64,000 nucleotides of DNA, taken from positions 38,714,543 to 38,778,542 of the forward strand of contig NC_079202.1 of the NCBI RefSeq assembly GCF_026745355.1. The letters run 5' to 3'. The DNA comes from Beta vulgaris subsp. vulgaris (Eukaryota; Streptophyta; Magnoliopsida; Caryophyllales; Amaranthaceae). The position numbers and the translations under genes were made by a program. Positions 12,711 through 24,395 of this stretch are shown piece by piece. A model generated the notes under the pieces. That model saw only the letters and a program-made list of their open reading frames with translations, was not told the DNA's origin and searched no databases. The number at the start of each line of letters is the position of its first letter. Within the stretch, counting starts at the first letter, position 1.

Positions 12711-14627
12711 TAGTCACTAGAAGAAATTTCCAGTCATTTAGAGGTGGTTCTTCCTCCTCCTCTCAGACGTTCTACCAGAGTTTCTCTTCCACCAAAGTGG
12801 ACTAAAGACTATGCTTGCAATTCTGTATAACAAACATCTATGAGTTCTAGTTCTACAGATCCTTGGTGTGCTTTGATCTCATACATTGATTATCCTCAAG
12901 ACCATAAATCTTTCATTACCACAATAAGTGACAGAAGAGAACCTACAACATTCACAGAAGCTTCTCAGTATGATGAATGGGTTGAGGCTATGAACAAAGA
13001 GATTAAATCTCTTGATGAAAACAAGACCTGGGAATTGGTTACTTTACCTAAGGGTAAGAAAGCAATAGGATGTAAATGGGTTTATAAGATTAAACTCAAA
13101 GCAGATGGTTCAATTGAATGGTTTAAAGCAAGATTGGTTGCCAAAGGTTTCAATCAAAAGCATGACATAGATTTTGATGAAACTTTCTCCCCTGTAGTGA
13201 AGATGTCCATTGTCAGAGCTATCCTTGCTATTGCAGCAGCTAAAGGGTGGGACATCTATCAGTTAGATGTTAACAATGCCTTCCTTCATGGAGACTTGAA
13301 GGAAGAAGTGTTGATGAAAGTCCCTGAAGGCATTGCTAATGCTAACAACAAGGTGTGTCTACTAACTAAGTCCTTGTATGGACTCAAACAAGCAAGTAGA
13401 CAGTGGTTTGCCAAACTTCATCAAGAGCTTCTGCATCAAGGCTTTGTACAGTCAAGAAATGACTACAACATTTTCATAAAAAGGCATCACACAAGCTTTA
13501 CAGTAGCAGTTGTCTATGTTGATGACATCATAGTCACTGGTAATGATGTTCCTTGCATTGTACATCTCAAGGAACATTTGAATCTCTTATTTGGGATTAA
13601 AGATTTAGGGAAGATGAACTACTTCCTTGGAATAGAAGTTGGGTATTTACAGAATGGTATTTGTTTAAGCCAAACTAAATTTACCAAAGAGTTACTTAAA
13701 GCTTCTCAATTCACTCATTTTAAAAGTGCTGTCACCCCTTTACCTATGAATATAAAGCTTAAAGCTGAAGATGGAGAATTATACCCAGATCCTGAATATT
13801 ACAGAAGTATTGTTGGGAAGCTTAATTTCCTAACTAATACAAGGCCTGATATTGCATACACAGTTCAGCATTTAAGCCAATTTATGCAAAAAACCAGGTT
13901 GCCTCATGTCCATGCTCTTTATCACACTCTTTGTTGCATTAAACACACTATTGGTCAAGGCATACTTATTAATGGCTCCTCCCAGCTGGTCTTGCAAGCT
14001 TACTCAGACTCAGATTGGGGATCATGTATCAACACCAGAAGGTCTATTACTGGGTATGTCCTGATGCTAGGTGCTTCTCCAATTAGCTGGAAATCTAAGA
14101 AACAAGCTACTGTTTCTAAGTCTTCTAGTGAGGCTGAATATAGGGCCATCAGTTCTGCTGCCAGTGAAGTAACTTGGCTAGTCATACTCTTAGAAGAACT
14201 TCAAGTTGATAAATTAAAGCCTGTTAAGCTACATTGTGATAATCAAAGCGCCATCTACATTGGAAGGAATCCTGTTTTCCACGAACGCACAAAACACATT
14301 GAAGTGGATCTCCATTTCACACGTGATAAAGTTATGGAAGGCTTACTTCAGCTCACATATCTCCCTACTAAGTCTCAATTGGCTGATGTGCTCACAAAGA
14401 TTTTGCCTTCACATCATCATAATCAGCTTTTGAGCAAACTAGGCATGATCACCATTCCTAGTTTGAGGGGGGATGTTAAGCTTGGTCCTGAGATTGGTTC
14501 TGCTTGCTGCTCTTCTTTGTACAACTCTGAATCCTACAATGAAGATTACAATAATGCAGCTCATCATATTGTATCCTACAGCCTCCTATCTGAACTTCTA
14601 GAATATTGTACTGACCTACTATTCTAA
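12711..14627 (+). pseudogene. Copia A reverse transcriptase and RNase H
   Basis: The long open segment 12840-14627 carries RT: IGCKWVYKIKLKADG, LDVNNAFLHGDL, SLYGLKQASRQW and the catalytic box YVDDIIVTGND. RNase H follows with AYSDSDWGSC, SEAEYRA and HCDNQSA. This is the Ty1/copia domain order (integrase before RT). The frame has no stop at the RNase H end: it reads through the polypurine tract and about 50 codons of the 3' LTR before stopping at 14627. Confidence 0.92.
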
Positions 14628-14888
14628 GATACTGCCCTTTTCTGTTATTTCTGTTATGGCAATGCAATGTCAGCAATCCGGGCAGTTTAGCTTAGACCAA
14701 TCAGATATAAGCATAACATTGTATAAATAGCAGAACCATCATTGATGATGTAATAATAAGAGTTGATTCTCTCTCTAGAAATATGGTGTAATAAAGAAAT
14801 AGATACAATATAGCTTATTCTGTAAGCTTTCTTCCATAACTCTAATGGAGTTCTTATTACAAAACTGAATCATATGATAAAATTGACA
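14474..14888 (+). repeat. 3' LTR of copia A (415 bp)
   Basis: Starts TGTTAAGC after the purine tract GAGGGGGGA and ends ATTGACA. A TATA-like TTGTATAAATAG lies near 14720. The solo LTR at 15629-16043 has the same length and differs at roughly seven positions by eye, so the two belong to one family. Confidence 0.9.
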
Positions 14889-15628
14889 AACCATGAGATG
14901 TTGGTTGACTCTAAGAGTGAAACTAGCTAAAGGCATAGTTACATAAGGAACAATTGATGAAGTAGGAGATGATAAACTATGATGGCTAAATGCTTTGAAT
15001 GACGTTTCAGAGATCAACAAGGAAAGTTCATGAAAGGTCAAAACTAACTCTTCATCAGGTGCCAGGTTACTTCAAATGTGGTGTCATTATACATCTAATC
15101 AAGGATTGTCCAAAATGGAACAACAAAATAATAGAAATATAATGACAAGAGGGCCTTCAAAAAGGCCATGATAGCATATATTTGGGGTGACTCTGATTCA
15201 AATTTAGATGATGAGGAAGAGTCAACTAAATTGGAAACTTGCATGACAACTTTTCTTGACCAATATATCTCACATAACAAGTCAACTGGTTCCCCAAGCA
15301 AAACTAGATATGTAACTAGTTCGTTTAACTTATGTTTTATGCCAAAGAAAGATACCTTAAGAGACCATCATGTAAATATCTCTTAAATTCGTGAAGTTAT
15401 GTATCAGTATGATAGAGATAATATGCTTAAATGTCTAGAAGCTACTTTAAATCGCTATTGCTAGTTGTGATCACTTAGAAAGAAATTTGCATTAATATAA
15501 AAGATGAATTTGCTGAATTAGAAGTTTATCTATATCTTTGAAAAGTTGAACTGGAAACCATTAAATCATTGTTTAATCATCTTCACTAGATAAGGACGTT
15601 GATATTCATGGTGATAGTGAAGAAGATT
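14889..15628 (+). pseudogene. Copia B gag remnant, C-terminal part with zinc knuckle
   Basis: It resumes copia B gag with THEMLVDSKSE-like sequence right after copia A. A CCHC-type knuckle follows near 15065-15115 (C-F-K-C-G-V, then H and C, with VIIHLIKDCPKW). Acidic DSDSNLDDEEESTKLE-like sequence lies at 15180-15240. Stops and frameshifts are frequent. It is interrupted at 15628 by the solo LTR. Confidence 0.6.
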
Positions 15629-16043
15629 TGTTAAGCTTGGTCCTGAGATTGGTTCTGCTTGCTGCTCTTCTTTGTACAACTCTGAATCCTACAATGAGGA
15701 TTACAATAATGCAGCTCATCTTATTGTATCCTACAGCCTCCTATCTGAACTTCTAGAATATTGTACTGACCTACTATTCTAAGATACTGCCCTTTTCTGT
15801 TATTTCTGTTATGGCAATGCCATGTCAGCAATCTGGGCAGTTTAGCTTAGACCAATCAGATATAAGCATAACTTTGTATAAATAGCAAAACCATCATTGA
15901 TGATGTAATAATAAGAGTTGATTCTCTCTCTAGAAATATGGTGTAATAAAGAAATAGATACAATATAGCTTCTTCTGTAAGCTTTCTTCCATAACTCTAA
16001 TGGAGTTCTTATTACAAAACTGAATCATATGATAAAATTGACA
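15629..16043 (+). mobile_element. Solo LTR of the copia A family
   Basis: TGTTAAGC...ATTGACA, 415 bp, flanked by the perfect 5-bp duplication AGATT (15624-15628 and 16044-16048). It is near-identical to the copia A LTR 740 bp upstream, but its own target duplication shows an independent insertion followed by LTR-LTR recombination. Confidence 0.92.
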
Positions 16044-16048
16044 AGATT

Positions 16049-17909
16049 CAATTGTTCACCCAATTAAGTCTTCTAGGAACTTAGAGGATCCAATTAATTT
16101 GAAGGAGCCTAAAGATAGAGCAAAACGTTTAAGTAAGTATGGATTGTTGTATGGATTCATTCTTTTAGTTGATGACGCTAAATATTTTTGTATAAAGATT
16201 TTTTTTCTAAATAAAGCTTCACATCAACCGTTTCCAAGAATACTCTTGATGTGAATGTGAGTAATTTGGTTGATGACTATGAGAGTAGGATTTGTGATTT
16301 ACAAATTGAGTTGCATCAACTCGAAAAGGAAAAAATGTTAGTGTAATTGATATGCAAATGATTTTTTAGTTTCAAAGTTTAAAACAGATTTTGAATAATT
16401 GAATTTGGATTTTAATGCTGCAAAAAGTAAACTAAATTGTTTGTGCAAAAATGCTTAAAGCTAAAGAGAATGAACTTTAAAATTGCAAAAATCATGTAAA
16501 CAAACTAATAAATGTAGGAAACACCTTGGATAATATAACATCAATAGGAGGAAATGGAGGTAAGTCTTGGTTTTACTAGTAATAGGAACAAATCCAACTA
16601 GTGCCCAAAAGAAACCACATGGATAATGGAATTCAATAGAGGCAAGTATGTCCTTCCTAAGGATATGCATGTGTGCTATCATTGTAGTAACAAGTTGCAT
16701 GATTGCATGGATAGGAAACAAAGTGTTTTTGAAAATGGTGGACATGCTAAGCAAGTATGGCTAAGAAAAGACTTCCTTAAGTCAACTGTTTGAGGAAAAG
16801 GTCCCGAATAAGTCTGGGTCCCAAAACTAATGTTGAGCTGTTCTTGTAGGATAGGGTGAAGGAAGATACATTTTGGTACTTGGACAGTGGTTAGTCAAGA
16901 CACTTGTCCAGGGATAGAGGACAATTCTTTTCACTTGTAGTCTACGATGGTGGGAGTGTGACCTTTGGAGACAATAGTAAAAGAGCCATGCAAGGAATAG
17001 GTATGCTTGGCAAGTCATACTCATGTAATTGATGATGTTTATTATGTTGAAGGTTTGGAACATAACCTCTTAATTATTTCTCAACTATGTGACAAAGGCA
17101 ATATATTGGAACATCAAACTAATCTTTGTTATATAGTCAATGCTCAAAATAATGAGCTTGGTTTGTTAGGGAACCATGAGAGATGATGTTTATATCACTT
17201 ACTTAAAAACATCCCTGGTAACAAGACCACTTGTTTACGAGTTGTTTATGAGAATAACAAGTGGCTTTGGCGTAAAAGGTTCAGACATGCTAGCTTGACA
17301 CTTTTAAACAAAGTTAGGTATTAAAAAAGTGATAGGCTTGCCGAACATTAAATTTGAGGCTCAAGGTCGTAGTTGTGAGTGTGCAAAGATCTCCTTTTTA
17401 TTGGCCTCCCCCAGTCCAAAAATTTTTAGTTTTATTTGAAAGGGCCCAATTTGAAAAAGTCTGATGCTTTGTAAGGCAAACGCTCCACATCTCCATTCTC
17501 TGCACTCCATTATTCACACTATCAACTATCATCTTCCTCAATTTGTTCCACCAAAAATTCAAACGCCATATCTTTAACTTTCGAACTTCTTCCATCAAAT
17601 ATTGTCATCATTGTTTTTTCATAATTATTAAAAATAAAACCAGTCCATCACTTACTTTTCATTTTCTCTACTTTCTATGGAAAAATGATATTATTTTCTC
17701 TTATTAAAAGGAAAGAAAGGGTCCAATTTCTATTTTAAAACAGGAAAACATAAATCTTGAAGAAGGTCCTATTCAGGTTGACAAGGTTTGCTCCGAATGT
17801 GTTAAGGGGAAATATGTCAGATTTTATTTTAAGCAAAAGAATGAGATATAGTATACCTTTCTAACTTTTACCATTAATCTATATAATCCTATGCGTGTCA
17901 AAAGTCAAA

Positions 17910-17980
<71 letters not shown>
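16049..17980 (+). pseudogene. Copia B protease and integrase N-terminus, decayed
   Basis: A second zinc-finger-like stretch lies near 16655-16710. A protease box YLDSG is readable near 16875, followed by VYDGGSVTFGDNSK, typical of SIRE/Maximus-like copias. A GAG-pre-integrase motif with RHASL lies near 17280. 17390-17750 does not fit the polyprotein and is probably a further unidentified insertion. An (ATT)n(AT)n microsatellite ends the segment. Many stops; non-functional. Confidence 0.6.
17909..17979. repeat. (ATT)n-(AT)n microsatellite
   Basis: About 14 ATT units run directly into about 14 AT units, interrupting the copia B integrase region. Confidence 0.95.
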
Positions 17981-17982
<2 letters not shown>

Positions 17983-18190
17983 GTACTGGTTGATGATTAT
18001 TCTAGATATACATGGATTATATTTATTTCTTCAAAAGTTGGAACCTATGATGAGGTTGTTCCTTTAGTGAAATAGGTCCAGAATAAGATAATTCATCAGC
18101 TCGCTGGTTGTCGTAAGGTATGACTATTGTACTGAGTTGAAGAATTCTAGTTTTCTAGAATATTGCAGATCACATGGAGTGAAACACAAT
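17980..18190 (+). pseudogene. Copia B integrase core, first part
   Basis: VDDYSRYTWIIFISSKVGTY is readable near 17988-18050, then the second-Asp region up to a HGVKHN-like sequence at 18180. The hAT MITE interrupts here and the core resumes at 18674. Confidence 0.65.
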
Positions 18191-18673
18191 TAGAGCTGGA
18201 AATTATTCATGCGTGAGTGGATTATCCACCCACCCGCCACAGTTATATGGGTAAAAACCCAAAATGAGGAGGGTGACAGACGGGTGGCGGGTCGGAGATG
18301 GGTGAGATTTTTTTGACCCATCACCCGCCCCATCCATACACCCATGTCATATATATATATAACATACTAACAAATACTAATATATTTATATAATAAGTTA
18401 TTAAATATACTACTATTTATATTATAATTAGTATTAAAGTTTGCTGTTAATCGATGACTAGATTTTCATTTATTAATTTTTTAAAGTTGTTAAGTATGCA
18501 AACAACTTTTTCTAGTATTATCCATTTCCCACGTGCCTCACCTATTACATTCGCAGTTGATGGGTGGGGAGGATATGGTTGGAACTTTTGGCGGGTAATG
18601 GATGGCGTGGTTGGGGTTTTGGTTCGCGGGTGATGGGGAGAGTTAAGGTTCACCCGACCCATTGCCAGCCCTA
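18191..18673. mobile_element. hAT-type MITE in copia B integrase
   Basis: Terminal inverted repeats TAGAGCTGGAAAT and (reverse complement of the right end) TAGGGCTGGCAAT, the TAGGGCTGGC signature of many plant hAT MITEs. The 8-bp target duplication is nearly perfect: AACACAAT (18183-18190) and ATCACAAT (18674-18681). The interior has GGGTGG-rich ends and AT-rich middle. No transposase. Confidence 0.85.
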
Positions 18674-21060
18674 ATCACAATTGATTATCTCCAAGAACAC
18701 CTCAACAAAATGGTATGGTTCAAAGAAAGAATAGAACTCTTGAAGAGATGGCATAACTATACTAATTAAAAGTGGTCTCCCTATGAGTTTTTACGAAGAA
18801 GTCGTTAATGCTTCATGTTATATAATCAATAGAGCTCCTTTGAGATCTAAATTGAAGAAAACTCAATATAAACTCTTAAGAGGAAGAAAATCCATTATTA
18901 CACATTTAAGAGTTTTTGGATGCAAATGTTTTATAAACATAATGGAAGTACCATTTCGGTAAATTCGATCCTAGAAGAGATGAGGAAATTTTCCTTGGAT
19001 ATTTCTTCTCGAAGTAAAGGATATAGGGATTTTACTAACAAACCCTATTTGTTGAGGAGAGTATTCATGTGGTCTTTGATGCACATAACATATTTTGTGA
19101 AAATGTGCAGGATGGTGATGGATTTGACTTTAGATTGATGAATTAAATTGCAATATAAGAATCATGGTTGTGGGGACAACTAACTAGAGGAACCAGGTTC
19201 TCCATCAGAACCCCCACCTATAAATGGAAGGGAACTTGGACAAGATCAAGGATCTAGGACTGAAGTTGAAGATAAAAGGGGGAGGACCAGTTCCTAATGG
19301 TCCTCCAAAAGACAACCAGGTAAGTGGCTTAGGGAGAACCACTATTCAGACAAGTGAAAATCAGGATGAGTAACTGGTAAGAAGCTTAGAGAGAACCATT
19401 ATACAAGCTAGTGGCGCTGGAACTAGTGTGCAAGCTAGTGGCGCTGAAACTAGTGTGCAAGCTAGTTCATCAGAAGATGTTGAGAGAGAAGTGCATGCGA
19501 TGATTATTATTTTAGAGCTTATAAATATCAATATTTTCTTCATCCTGATCAAATCATTAGGGACATATCTAAAAGGATTCAAACTAGAAGATCTGTTTAT
19601 GAAAACTTTTGTTCATTCTTTTCTTTTCTCTTTAACATAGAACATGTTGACTAAAATGATTTTGACCGATCCAGATTGGGTTTTGTGCCAAGACCACTGG
19701 ATACGCCAGTCATTGGTACCAAATGGGTGTTCAAAAATAAAATTTGTTGATATTGTTACAGTAGTTAGAAATAAGGCTTGGTTTGTTGTGCAAGGGTATA
19801 ATCAATAAGAAGGAACTGATTGTGATGATAGCTTTGCACCTGTAGCTGATTGCAGGCAATAAGAATATTGATAGCCTTTGCTTCTCATATAAACATGAAG
19901 TTATTTCAAATAGACGTTACCCTTCTTAGTTTCTATTTGAAATAAAAGGTATATGTTGAACAATCATCTGGTTTTTAAGATAGTGAGTTCCCGAAATATG
20001 TTTTTTTTATTGGATAAATCTCTTTATGGTCTTAAACAAGCTTCTCGAGCTTCGTATGAGAGGTTGTCTAACTTTTTGATGAAAAATGTTAATAAGAGGA
20101 GAACAAGAGTTAAACATAATTTATCAAAACCAGGGAACCAAATCTATTGGTAGTTCAAATTTATGTTGATGATATAGTGTTTGGAGCTAGCACTAATATT
20201 TTGTGCAATGAGTTTGCTCATCTTATGTAGAGTTAATTTGAGATGAGAATGATGGAAGAATTGGAATTCGTCCTTGGATTTCACATCAAGAAAATAGTAG
20301 ACGGAATCATGATTCTTCAACAGAAGTATCTTAGAGACCTTTTGAAGAAGTATGGAATGCATAACTGTATAGCTTATGATAAACCTATTCCCACCTCTAC
20401 AAAACTTGATGCATGAAGATATGGAGAAAAGGATGTAGAAGCTTTACTCTATAGAGATATGATTGGATATCTTTTATACCTAATAGCTAGTAACCTGATA
20501 TTGTTTTTGGTATAAGATTATGTGCAAGATTTCAAAGCAATCTTAAGGAATCTCATCTAAAAGTTGTTAGGAGGATTCTAAGATACTTGGTAGAGACATA
20601 TGATATGTGCTTGTGGTACCCCAAAGGAAGCCCATTTGAATTGGCTGGGTACACAGATGCAGACTATGCAGGGTTCCTTGTGGTCAGGACGAGAACATAT
20701 ATGGCACACTTCTTAGGATCATGTTTGATATCTTGGGGATTAAAGAGGTAAAATTCTGTAGCCTTATCCACAACAAAATCTGAATATATTGCATCATCTG
20801 TCGTGGATAAGGAACCAGTTGAAAGGTTTTGGTGTTATTTTTGGAAGTTTTCTTATTTTGTGTGATAACACAATTGCAATAAATATTTCAAAAAATCTTG
20901 TCCAACACTCCGAAACTTAGCATATTGAGATAAGATATCACTTTTTGAGAGACAATTTTAAAAATGTTTGGTTGAGTTATTGTTTTGCAAGATTGAAGAT
21001 CAAGTTGTCAATATCTTCACAAGGCCTTTGTGTCGCGAGTATTTTTTAAAGTTTAGTGTT
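18674..21060 (+). pseudogene. Copia B integrase end, RT and RNase H, decayed
   Basis: Continues with a PRTPQQNGMVQRKNRTLEE-like integrase stretch (18690-18750). RT motifs are DKSLYGLKQASR near 20010 and YVDDIVFGAS near 20163. RNase H sequence is AGYTDADYAG near 20645 and an HIEIRYHFLRD-like C-terminal motif near 20920. Direct repeats of AGCTAGTGGCGCTG lie at 19410-19450. Frames shift repeatedly; no intact ORF. Confidence 0.7.
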
Positions 21061-21290
21061 TTATTAGGTCTTGTTAGATTTAGGTAGTTAGCTTCAAGTG
21101 TCTCCCTATCCAAAAGTTCTTTTTGTATATATTTGTTTGTTAGGTTTTTTTTTTCACCATATTTGTCACTTTATGGATATGAAAAGGTTCACCTAGTGAT
21201 GTTGCTCAAAATAGTTGAAATCTGGCTGAGTTGCCTGAACCACTAGCAAGTGTTACTTGATAATGACCAATTAAGAAGAACAACAAAATG
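21061..21290. other. Unassigned spacer after copia B
   Basis: The copia B 3' LTR would be expected here but no repeat of 10260-10985 was recognised. No gene is seen. Confidence 0.4.
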
Positions 21291-21565
21291 CATTAGTAGA
21301 ATAATTGCTTAATGCTGCGGTTTTACCCATACACAGCAATATATCACGTAAAAAGAAAAGAAAAATATAAAATAAATATATTGATGCGGTTTCGGCTAGA
21401 AACCGCAGCAGTAGATGTCAACGTGAAAATTTTCAAACTTAAGTTAGATTTTTTACCAGCTGTATTGCTGCGGTTTTCAATCAGAACCACGACTATATAT
21501 TAAAATATTAGTTTTTTTTATTAATATTTGAACCTATTGCTGCGGTTTTTTTTTTTTGCTGGTTG
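21291..21565. mobile_element. Degenerate CACTA fragment, GCTGCGGTTTT family
   Basis: Begins CATTAGTAGAATAATTGC, a decayed CACTAGTAGAATAAATGC terminus, and contains several TATTGCTGCGGTTTT repeats and their inverted partners (AAACCGCAGCAGTA). No right terminus is found. Third copy of the family seen at 6599 and 7196. Confidence 0.65.
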
Positions 21566-22150
21566 TACTGAATTTCACTTGAGACGCGTTGTTAATTTTC
21601 ATGCTTGTTAATTTTGGACGACGAACTTAGGTTCTTGATATTTAGTTTTTTTTTTTGAATTTTTTTTTGTTTGTTAAGAATTGATAAAATGTTAGGGTTT
21701 CTGATTTTTCGTTATTTTTTTAATTTGTGTATTTTATTTACAGCTTACATTTCAGTTTCTTAATTTTTTAGTTTCTTACCTTTTCGATTTTAATTTGTTT
21801 CTTAGTCTTTTCATTTCAGTATTTAAATTTTTAGTTTGTTTTTCTCAGATTTGTAATTTGCAGTTTGCCTTGAATTCCTAACCACACTATTAATTTTTGC
21901 TTAGAAATAAACATTATATTCTAGACTCCTTCTGTCCATGGAACTTTTCTTGCCCCCAGTGATTTCCTTATATACATCGCTAATAGAGTATTTCTTTGTA
22001 ATTTCCTAAGAAGGAATATTGATTTGTCTCAATTCATGCTTGATTATAAACAACTGATTGACTACTCAGCTAGCTCATGGTGGAGCAATGAAGTCGCACC
22101 AATTATGCTATTTAATATATACCTCATGGATCCACCTCACCGACAAATAA
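21566..22150. other. T-rich unassigned spacer
   Basis: T-rich sequence with no coding signal. It may include the poorly defined 3' end of the minus-strand LINE L2. Confidence 0.4.
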
Positions 22151-23885
22151 TTGTTTTTTTATGCCAATGTGCCAGCCAAGCTTCCATACTGCAGCTCTAT
22201 TCCACCTTTTGATATCTCTAAAACTAAGCCCCTTTGATCTTTAGGAGTGTAGACCTTTTGCCACTTCACATAACCATTTTCCATTCTTACAGCCTTACCA
22301 CTCCACATAAAGTTTCTACAAACATTATTGATCTCTCTAATAACATGAGGTAGCACACATTTTTTTTGCCTAGTAGCTATGGACACTCATCAGCACTGAG
22401 TTAACAAGCCTGTGCTCTCCTTGCAAAGATAACTTCCTATTACTCCAGACTCTAATTTTGTGTACAGTCTTTTCGACCAACACTTCACAAATGGAATATG
22501 TGCTCTAACAAACCTTGAGAAATGTTGGATTCTTCGAGCTTCAGTATCTAATAAAACTGTGCAATATAATTCTGATTTAGAATTATTTGCCTGGAGTCCA
22601 GATTACTCTTAAAACAATTAACACCTTGCAATAACAAGTAGGATGACTTTGGCTTCACCTTTATAGAAGAACAACATATCATCTACAAAGCATAAATGAT
22701 TCAGTTTTAAGAACAACCCAGCATATACTTACACTCCTACATTTCCCTAATGTAATCCATGATTCTTGTGAGATAGTCCATGAATAACACAAATAGAAGT
22801 GAAGACATTAGGTCTCCTTGCCTCAATCACTTCCTTGTTGGGAAGAAACCCTTTGTACTACCATTAACAAGTAAAGTGAATCTAGGAGTAGTGATACACT
22901 CCATTGCACATTTGACAAAGTGTAGAGGGAACGTTAAAGCTATGAGCAACTCTTTAATGAAAGACCATTTTACTGAGTCATAAGTTCCACCTTCATCATT
23001 AGCCGAACTACTTGGTTGTGCCGTCTATTGAATCTCTTAACCAAGTTATGACCGAGGAGGATATTACTGACAATTCTCATCCCATTAACAAATACCCTTG
23101 GTTTAGTGCAACAATCTTACGGAGGATCCTTCGAAATCTGAAGCAAATAAGTTTTGTGATTGTTTTGTAAATCACTGAGCAATATGCAATAAGCCTATAA
23201 TCCCCCACTTCAGGAGGGAATGCAACTTTTGGCACCAAATTAATGGTTGTAATGTTCACCTCTCTTAGCAACTTTCCAGTTTGAAAGAACTTCATAATAG
23301 TTGCTATTATGTATGTACCCACAATATCCCAACTTTTCTTGAAGAACATGCTCGTGTAGCCGTCCACCCCTAGGGATTTATCATTGGGGATAGAGAATAA
23401 GGCTTGGTTGACTTCACTAGGAGTAAACTGCAGAGATAATTACCTCTGATGACCACTTATTAGAAGTTTCCCATGAGCAACTATGCTAGCCTCCACCTGC
23501 TTAGACCCACTGCTGCTTCCCAGTAGAGACATATAAATACTTAAGACGGCATCAACCACCTAAGCAAATTTTGGGTTCCACTCCCCATCTTAGTTCTTGA
23601 TAGTGTTTATTCTATTGTGGACTCTTCTCATTCTTATACTTTGATGAAACACACGAGTGTTCTCATCTCCTTCTAGCCATTTTATTTTTTCTTTATGGCT
23701 TTGAAAACAAACATAGTGCAAGGAAACAATTTTGTGAGCCATTATAACTCTTACTTATGCTTCTCTAAGTTCCATGATAGAAGTATTCTACTGACATTTG
23801 TCTGCACTTCTAGTATACTCTTATGAGAGTGATGGAGTCCTGAACTGATACATCACCAAATTCCTCGGCATTTGGCATTTTAAAT
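22150..23885 (-). pseudogene. LINE L2 reverse transcriptase part (3' half of ORF2)
   Basis: Minus-strand frames read VDGYTSMFFKKSWDIVG and INLVPKVAFPPEVGDYR (23077-23400, conserved plant L1 RT blocks) and, downstream, INNVCRNFMWSG and YVKWQKVYTPKDQRGL (22159-22386, the region after RT). Stops and frameshifts are dense. The RT catalytic box and RNase H were not clearly located. Separated from the 5' part at 29086 by copia C. Confidence 0.8.
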
Positions 23886-24227
23886 TGTTAAGGACTAAGG
23901 TCCTTATCATACTATGATGTCACTGTCATGATGTCACTCTGGCACTAAGTGTGTGCTCACTGCAGTCAAGAAGAATACTAGGAAAATCATCCTAGGGATC
24001 AGTAGTAATGATATTTACATTTTGTCTGTTAGCTTCTAAAAAGGCTGTGTGTGTACAGCTGGCATTCTAGCCGTTTTATTGTTGTTTCCTATGAAACTTC
24101 CTACAAGGAGGTTGTAGGATATATAGGAGCTCATTTTGCTATGTAAGCTTTTCCTAAGACAGAATGAATGAAATGAATGCTGAGGATTGAGAGAAAACTC
24201 AGTAATGTTAAACATTGTTTATCAACA
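23886..24227 (+). repeat. 5' LTR of copia C
   Basis: TGTTAAGGACTAAGG...TTATCAACA. It carries two direct copies of ATGATGTCACT (bZIP-type TGACATCA-like sequence) near 23920, a hairpin-capable CCTACAA/TTGTAGG pair, and a TATATA promoter-like box near 24120. These features are the likely promoter of the element. Confidence 0.95.
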
Positions 24228-24239
24228 TGGTATCAGAGC
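24228..24239 (+). promoter_or_regulatory. PBS of copia C (initiator tRNA-Met)
   Basis: TGGTATCAGAGC directly follows the LTR end, the standard plant copia primer-binding site complementary to the 3' end of initiator tRNA-Met. Confidence 0.95.
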
Positions 24240-24395
24240 TACGGTTAGTAATTCATCATTCTGCTCACTATCTTTTCTCCACAAATTAATTTCTGTTTAG
24301 TAGAGATCAGTCCTGAGTGACTGTGTGTCTTTCAAATCCAAAATTTCTAATCTTTCTCTCTGAAAAACATCAAAATAGCTAGAAAGAAAAAGCAG

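Larger units (their letters stand above)
11695..14888 (+). mobile_element. Copia A, 5'-truncated, nested in copia B
   Basis: Integrase, RT and RNase H followed by a polypurine tract (14466-14473) and a 415-bp 3' LTR. The 5' LTR, primer site, gag and protease are absent. The left junction lies in copia B gag just after a CCCAT (about 11680); a short ATTAAGC there may be all that remains of the 5' LTR (which begins TGTTAAGC). The sequence right of the LTR (ACCATGAGATG) continues copia B gag, compatible with a mutated CCCAT/ACCAT target duplication. A single internal deletion from near the start of the 5' LTR into integrase would explain this. Confidence 0.75.

Noticed and set aside
14474..16043. 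Two LTRs of a single small element (14474 and 15629)
   Set aside because: The sequence between them is copia B gag, and the second LTR has its own AGATT duplication, so they are separate insertions.
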